Below, in pieces: positions 59,929 to 64,000 of a stretch of 64,000 bases of DNA. The stretch covers positions 1 to 64,000 of the forward strand of contig NZ_JAIXTJ010000057.1 in NCBI RefSeq assembly GCF_027483985.1, read 5' to 3'. A program made the position numbers and the translations under genes. Under the pieces are notes generated by a model. It did no database searches. It was not told the DNA's origin and saw only the letters and a program-made list of their open reading frames with translations. Source of the DNA: Flavobacterium sp. Its GTDB lineage: Bacteria; Bacteroidota; Bacteroidia; Flavobacteriales; Flavobacteriaceae. Every line of letters starts with the position of its first letter. Positions within the stretch are counted from its first letter, which is position 1.

Positions 59929-60873
59929 TTATATAAAATTATAAACAATTCCAATTCCTAACATTTGTTTTAATTGAACCTTTGGACCAACGGTTACTTG
60001 TTCACCATTTATCTCTTCTTTAGCTTTAATATCATCATCATATATTAAATGAGCTCCAATGTTGGCTCTAACATATTTATTAACTACTAAATCAAACTGC
60101 ATTTGCCAATCGACATCAATATTTCCGAATTTATTAATGTAATCAGAATATAAGTTTAACCTATTTTCTAAAACTATGTTCTTAAAAACTTCTTTTTTAT
60201 AACCACTAGTAATTAAGAAACCTAACTCAGTTCTTGATTTTTTACCTTCACTAACCAAAACACCATTCTCATCAAAAACTGCCTTAGTAACTCCAAAAGC
60301 TCCTTGATTCGCAAGTTCTTGTGCTAAAACTAAAGTGGTCTTTTGCGTTAACGGTGAAATGTAGACATTAATCCTTTTTTCTTTATTGGAATACTCTGCG
60401 CCAATACCAAGAAAAATATACGCAGGAGCGAAAGGCTTAGAAATAGCTTTTTCTGTATTCGGATAGGAATATCCGTTAGTAAATTGTGTGCTAAAATTAA
60501 ATTTTGCGGAATGATACCAGTTAGAAACAGTATCTTTTCTATAACCAAAAGTTGAATTTAATTGAAAAACATCATCAGTCTTTCTTAATTCAACACCATC
60601 TTGCTTATTAACGCCATACTTGAAAATCATTTCATTAAGCCATCTAACATTGTCCGTAGTATATTTTCTAACAATAGTTCCCTTCAACAAACCTGATACA
60701 GAGCTATTTCCTCCAGCATTCCAGTTCAAAAAAGCGATTTGAGAAATATCTAAACCAATAGTGTTTTTCTTTTCCCAGTGGGATAATGTATCTGGTAATT
60801 TCGTTTGAATTATTTGTGAAAAAGAAAATTGTGTAAATAATAAAAAGACAAAAGATTTAACAAGGAATCGCAT
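59929..60873 (-). CDS. DUF3078 outer-membrane protein
   Basis: A 314-aa protein of the DUF3078 family, typical of Bacteroidota. Signal peptide (about 1-19, QFSFS-Q); the mature part starts with TIGLDISQIAFLNWNAGGNSS, the family signature (about 38-58), and continues as amphipathic beta strands (FNFSTQFTNGYSYP), ending in LGIGIVYNFI, consistent with an outer-membrane barrel. Function unknown. It lies 35 nt downstream of dxs on the same strand, so it may be co-transcribed with it. Confidence 0.9.
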   Translation of the reverse strand: MRFLVKSFVFLLFTQFSFSQIIQTKLPDTLSHWEKKNTIGLDISQIAFLNWNAGGNSSVSGLLKGTIVRKYTTDNVRWLNEMIFKYGVNKQDGVELRKTDDVFQLNSTFGYRKDTVSNWYHSAKFNFSTQFTNGYSYPNTEKAISKPFAPAYIFLGIGAEYSNKEKRINVYISPLTQKTTLVLAQELANQGAFGVTKAVFDENGVLVSEGKKSRTELGFLITSGYKKEVFKNIVLENRLNLYSDYINKFGNIDVDWQMQFDLVVNKYVRANIGAHLIYDDDIKAKEEINGEQVTVGPKVQLKQMLGIGIVYNFI

Positions 60874-60908
60874 TATAATAAATTAAAAGTTATGCAAAAA
60901 TCGTTTTT

Positions 60909-62690
60909 TCAAAGTTCAGAAAAAAGGGTTATTAAACTTTTAACGTCAATTTTACAAATTTGTTGTAACTCTTCAACCGTTCCATGTTCGATAAAACTAT
61001 CTGGAATTCCAAGAGTTTTTATAGAGTTTTTATAATTGTTTTCAGAAGCAAATTCGATAATTGCAGAACCAAATCCGCCTTTGATTGCTCCATCTTCAAT
61101 AGTAATAATGGTTTCAAATGAATTAAAAATTTCATACAACAACTTTTCGTCCAAAGGTTTTACAAAACCAAAATCATAATGAGCAATTTCATTCGCATTT
61201 GTACTTTTATCCAAAGCCAAACTCACATTATTTCCAATAAAACCAGTAGATAAAACCGCAATTTTAGTTCCGCTTTTCAGCAAATGTGCTTTGCCTATTT
61301 CGATATTCTCAAATTTGAAATTTAGAATTTGGAATTTGGAATTCGAATATTTTCCTCTTCCTCTTGGATAACGAATTGCAATCGGATGATTCAATCCTAA
61401 CGAAGCAGTAAACAATATATTTCGTAGATCAATTTCATCTTTTGGAGCATAAATAATCATATTCGGAATGCATCGCAAATACGCCAAATCAAAAACTCCG
61501 TGGTGTGTTGCTCCATCTTCTCCTACCAATCCCGCTCTGTCCAAACAAAATATTACAGGCAAATTCTGCAAAGCTACATCGTGAATCAACTGATCGTAAG
61601 CACGTTGAAAAAAAGTGGAATAAATATTGCAAAAAACTACCATTCCTTGCGTAGCCATTCCAGCTGCAAGTGTCACAGCGTGCTGTTCTGCAATTCCAAC
61701 ATCAAAAGCCCTTTCTGGAAAAGCATCCATCATGAACTTTAATGAACTTCCGCTTGGCATTGCCGGTGTAATTCCAATAATTTTTGGATTATCCGCAGCC
61801 AATTCAACCAAAGTCAATCCAAAAACATCTTGGAATTTTAATGGTAAATGTTCTTCCGATTTTGGAAGAATTTCTCCAGTAATTTTATCAAATTTCCCAG
61901 GTGCATGATATTTTACTTGATCTTCTTCGGCTTGTTGCAAACCTTTACCTTTGGTAGTAATAATATGCAAAAATTTCGGACCTTTTACTTTTTTCAAACG
62001 TTCTAATTCTGAAATCAATGCTTCAAAATTATGTCCGTCAATTGGTCCCGAATAATCAAAGTTCAAGGACTTAATCATATTATTTTGCTTAGGATTTTTC
62101 CCTTCTTTAACCGAAGTCAAATAGTTTTTCAAAGCACCAACACTTGGGTCAATTCCGATGGCATTGTCATTTAAAATTACTAGCAAATTCGCATCAGTAA
62201 CTCCAGCGTGATTCAATCCTTCAAATGCCATTCCGCTCGCAATTGACGCATCACCAATAACCGCAATATGATGTTTATCTTCACCTTTTAATTGAGAAGC
62301 AATCGCCATTCCCAAAGCTGCAGAAATCGATGTTGATGAATGACCAACTCCAAAAGTATCGTAAACACTTTCACTACGTTTTGGAAAACCAGAAATACCA
62401 TCAAGTTGACGATTTGTATGAAAATTATCCTTTCTTTCTGTTAGAATTTTATGACCATAAGCTTGATGACCAACATCCCAAACCAATAAATCATTTGGTG
62501 TATCAAAAACATAATGCAAAGCAATTGTCAATTCAATCACTCCAAGACTTGCGCCAAGATGACCTTCTTTTACTGAAACTACATCAATAATAAAATCACG
62601 TAATTCTTTCGCCAATTGAGGCAATTGTGATGGTTCCAATTTTTTTAAATCGGATGGATTGTTGATGTTTTGAAGTAAATTTTCTGTCAT
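60909..62690 (-). CDS. dxs: 1-deoxy-D-xylulose-5-phosphate synthase
   Basis: First enzyme of the MEP isoprenoid pathway, joining pyruvate and glyceraldehyde 3-phosphate with thiamine diphosphate. The 593-aa transketolase-type protein shows WDVGHQAYGHKILT (about 70-83), the TPP motif IGDASIASGMAFEGLNHAG (about 143-161), ending NDNAIGIDPSVG (about 172), and the second domain with DVGIAEQHAVTLAAGMA (about 330-346), CLDRAGLVGEDGATHHG and RYPRGRG. Between RGRG and the C-terminal domain a short Asn/Lys/Phe-rich stretch (SNSKFQILNFKFEN) is encoded by DNA resembling an intergenic repeat. Head-to-head with tadA. Confidence 0.95.
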   Translation of the reverse strand: MTENLLQNINNPSDLKKLEPSQLPQLAKELRDFIIDVVSVKEGHLGASLGVIELTIALHYVFDTPNDLLVWDVGHQAYGHKILTERKDNFHTNRQLDGISGFPKRSESVYDTFGVGHSSTSISAALGMAIASQLKGEDKHHIAVIGDASIASGMAFEGLNHAGVTDANLLVILNDNAIGIDPSVGALKNYLTSVKEGKNPKQNNMIKSLNFDYSGPIDGHNFEALISELERLKKVKGPKFLHIITTKGKGLQQAEEDQVKYHAPGKFDKITGEILPKSEEHLPLKFQDVFGLTLVELAADNPKIIGITPAMPSGSSLKFMMDAFPERAFDVGIAEQHAVTLAAGMATQGMVVFCNIYSTFFQRAYDQLIHDVALQNLPVIFCLDRAGLVGEDGATHHGVFDLAYLRCIPNMIIYAPKDEIDLRNILFTASLGLNHPIAIRYPRGRGKYSNSKFQILNFKFENIEIGKAHLLKSGTKIAVLSTGFIGNNVSLALDKSTNANEIAHYDFGFVKPLDEKLLYEIFNSFETIITIEDGAIKGGFGSAIIEFASENNYKNSIKTLGIPDSFIEHGTVEELQQICKIDVKSLITLFSEL

Positions 62691-62694
62691 ATAG

Positions 62695-62702
62695 CAAAGG
62701 TA
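62695..62702 (-). promoter_or_regulatory. Promoter -7 box for dxs
   Basis: TACCTTTG on the minus strand, 4 nt before the dxs ATG. With a start point about 7 nt after the box, the mRNA would be leaderless or nearly so. Confidence 0.5.
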
Positions 62703-62715
62703 CGAATTGAATTCC

Positions 62716-62723
62716 TATTTTTG
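62716..62723 (+). promoter_or_regulatory. Promoter -7 box for tadA
   Basis: TATTTTTG, 4 nt before the tadA ATG at 62728, facing away from the dxs box only 13 bp away. Both fall inside a 37-bp gap between the start codons. Confidence 0.5.
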
Positions 62724-62727
62724 TTCT

Positions 62728-63171
62728 ATGGAAAACATTTTCACCGACGAATACTTCATGAAAAAAGCTTTGCAAGAAGCCGAAACCGCTTTTGAAAAAG
62801 GTGAAATTCCTGTTGGTGCCATAATTGTAATTGACAACAAAGTCATTGCTAGAAGTCATAATCTTACCGAATTATTAAACGATGTAACAGCGCATGCCGA
62901 AATGCAATCGATAACTGCTGCTGCCAATTTCCTTGGCGGAAAATACTTAAAAGATTGTACATTATATGTTACACTAGAACCATGTCAAATGTGTGCTGGT
63001 GCTTTATATTGGAGTCAGATTTCTAAAATTGTTTTTGGTGCTCGAGATGAACAACGCGGATTTCTAACTTTAGGAACAAAATTACATCCAAAAACTCAAG
63101 TAAATCAAGGTATTTTGGCTCAAGAATGTGGCGACTTAATGAAGCGTTTTTTTGCCGAAAAAAGAAAGTAG
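62728..63171 (+). CDS. tadA: tRNA-specific adenosine deaminase / nucleoside deaminase
   Basis: A zinc deaminase of 147 aa, probably converting A34 to inosine in tRNA-Arg(ACG). The zinc ligands lie in VTAHAEMQSI (His and catalytic Glu about 55-57) and LEPCQMCAGALYWS (about 85-98). The N-terminal FTDEYFMKKALQEAETAF aligns with the start of TadA, which supports the ATG at 62728 over an upstream frame. ARSHNLTELLNDVTAHAE is the tRNA-deaminase version of the motif. Divergent from dxs. Confidence 0.9.
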   Translation: MENIFTDEYFMKKALQEAETAFEKGEIPVGAIIVIDNKVIARSHNLTELLNDVTAHAEMQSITAAANFLGGKYLKDCTLYVTLEPCQMCAGALYWSQISKIVFGARDEQRGFLTLGTKLHPKTQVNQGILAQECGDLMKRFFAEKRK

Positions 63172-63323
63172 AAAAATTCCTTTTTTTACAAGAAAATTAG
63201 TCCAAAAATTTATTTTACATTTACTACAATATTTAAAATTTATTTCTGTTATAGCATTAATTGAAAGTGTTAAAAATCATATTTTCAAGACAAAAAGTTC
63301 TAACCAATAATTCCATTACTTTT

Positions 63324-64000
63324 ATGAAAACCAGCAAGTTAATCGGTTTGTTTCTTGCAATCTTTGTATTGCATTCTTGTTCTAAAAAATCGGCTGCCGA
63401 TTTTGATTCCGACTTCACTTTATACAAGGACTATATATCGAGTTTTTCTTCTGGATTTGTATCGGTCAGTTCCGATATTCGTGTGCAATTGGCTTTCAAT
63501 AAAAGTGATTGGAAACCCAACCAAGAATTAGACGAAGATTTATTCGACATTTCTCCAAGTATTTCAGGAAAAGTAGTAGCACTTTCAAATAATACGATTG
63601 CCTTTATTCCGAAAGACAAATTGGAACAAAATACGTTGTATCAAATTACGCTTCATCTTTCGCAAATCAATGATAAAACTCCTAAAGAATTGGAGGATTT
63701 TAAGTTTTCGATTAAAACCATCAAGCAAGATTTCATTGTCAATACTTTAGACTTACAGTCGTACGATCCAGATACTTACTATTTGAATGGAACAATTAAA
63801 ACTGCTGACAATCTATCATTTGAAGATGCTCAAAAATTATTAAAAGCAACTCAAAATGGTGATGATTTAAAAATAATTTTTGATAAAGCAACAAGTACTT
63901 CAACCGAATTCAAATTCACTATCGACAAAATAAAACGCTTCGATGATGACAGCGAAATAACCATTGCTTGGGATGGAGATGATGCTGATATTGAGCAAGA
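63324..64000 (+). CDS. Alpha-2-macroglobulin family lipoprotein, 3' end outside the window
   Basis: Starts with a Lys-containing signal and lipobox LHSC (Cys about 19), followed by SKKSAADFDSDF. The frame stays open for 225 codons to the window edge. The visible part has WKPNQELDEDLFDISPSISGKV and NNTIAFIPKDKLEQNT, the beta-sandwich (macroglobulin) start of bacterial alpha-2-macroglobulins such as YfhM, which are large (over 1500 aa) periplasmic protease traps. The 152 bp upstream are AT-rich without a clear promoter box. The thioester motif would lie beyond the window, so it cannot be checked. Confidence 0.82.
   Translation, partial: MKTSKLIGLFLAIFVLHSCSKKSAADFDSDFTLYKDYISSFSSGFVSVSSDIRVQLAFNKSDWKPNQELDEDLFDISPSISGKVVALSNNTIAFIPKDKLEQNTLYQITLHLSQINDKTPKELEDFKFSIKTIKQDFIVNTLDLQSYDPDTYYLNGTIKTADNLSFEDAQKLLKATQNGDDLKIIFDKATSTSTEFKFTIDKIKRFDDDSEITIAWDGDDADIEQ

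Overview
The window looks like a chromosomal segment of a Flavobacterium-like member of the Flavobacteriaceae (Bacteroidota). Evidence: low GC; many copies of the Bacteroidota promoter box TAnnTTTG with almost no Shine-Dalgarno sequences; secreted proteins ending in type IX secretion (T9SS type A) sorting domains; a MurF-alanine racemase fusion; DUF3078 and DUF3109 proteins; and lipoproteins in TonB-receptor context. Most of it is core genome. I see no rRNA, CRISPR array, prophage, transposase or plasmid gene. Both edges cut genes: ahcY on the left and an alpha-2-macroglobulin-like lipoprotein on the right.

Layout. 1-7 kb: ahcY, a small membrane protein, an S9 peptidase and a very large secreted reprolysin-like T9SS protease. 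7-10.3 kb: amino-acid-oxidase-like FAD enzyme, mtgA, DoxX-like protein, an AIM24/TIGR00266 protein. 10.3-13.7 kb: a metal-uptake-like locus (histidine-rich peptide, TonB receptor, lipoprotein). 13.8-21.7 kb: asd, mscL, a leucine-rich-repeat T9SS protein, then tdk - antitoxin - PIN toxin - murF/alr on one strand, the toxin overlapping murF/alr by 4 bp. 21.8-31.4 kb: rsmI with a partner gene, two lipoproteins, a HopJ-family protein, recJ, a peptidoglycan-binding protein, lpxH, queD, tRNA-Ala(GGC), DUF3109, marC and an FAD protein. 31.4-38.9 kb: S41 protease with a 44-aa membrane protein, dCMP deaminase, HupE-like protein, TerB-like protein, a four-gene Ras-like GTPase/histidine kinase operon, fbp. 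39-49.6 kb: M48 protease, GNAT, aspartate kinase with an orphan antitoxin-like gene, a giant outer-membrane protein, an exported lysine-rich protein, an M43-like protease and a seven-repeat T9SS protein. 49.9-57.1 kb: nrdB and nrdA separated by repeats, a structured-RNA-like region with an unrecognised 295-aa protein, a GNAT and dgt. 57.2-64 kb: M36 fungalysin, DUF3078, dxs, tadA and the partial alpha-2-macroglobulin gene.

Themes. Deoxynucleotide metabolism is well represented (tdk, dCMP deaminase, nrdAB, dgt). Envelope biogenesis is spread over the window (mtgA, murF/alr, lpxH, S41 protease, peptidoglycan-binding protein), as is export of large proteases. The least ordinary parts are: (a) 53.67-54.98 kb, where a multi-hairpin RNA candidate preceded by a run of 21 A lies before an unrecognised gene; (b) 35.07-37.82 kb, a compact operon coding for a Ras-like GTPase, a protein with a roadblock/longin-like C-terminal part, a coiled-coil protein and a soluble histidine kinase; (c) three copies of a dispersed hairpin repeat at 33.8, 45.6 and 51.0 kb; (d) the PIN toxin-antitoxin pair coupled to murF/alr. 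None of these could be confirmed by database search here.
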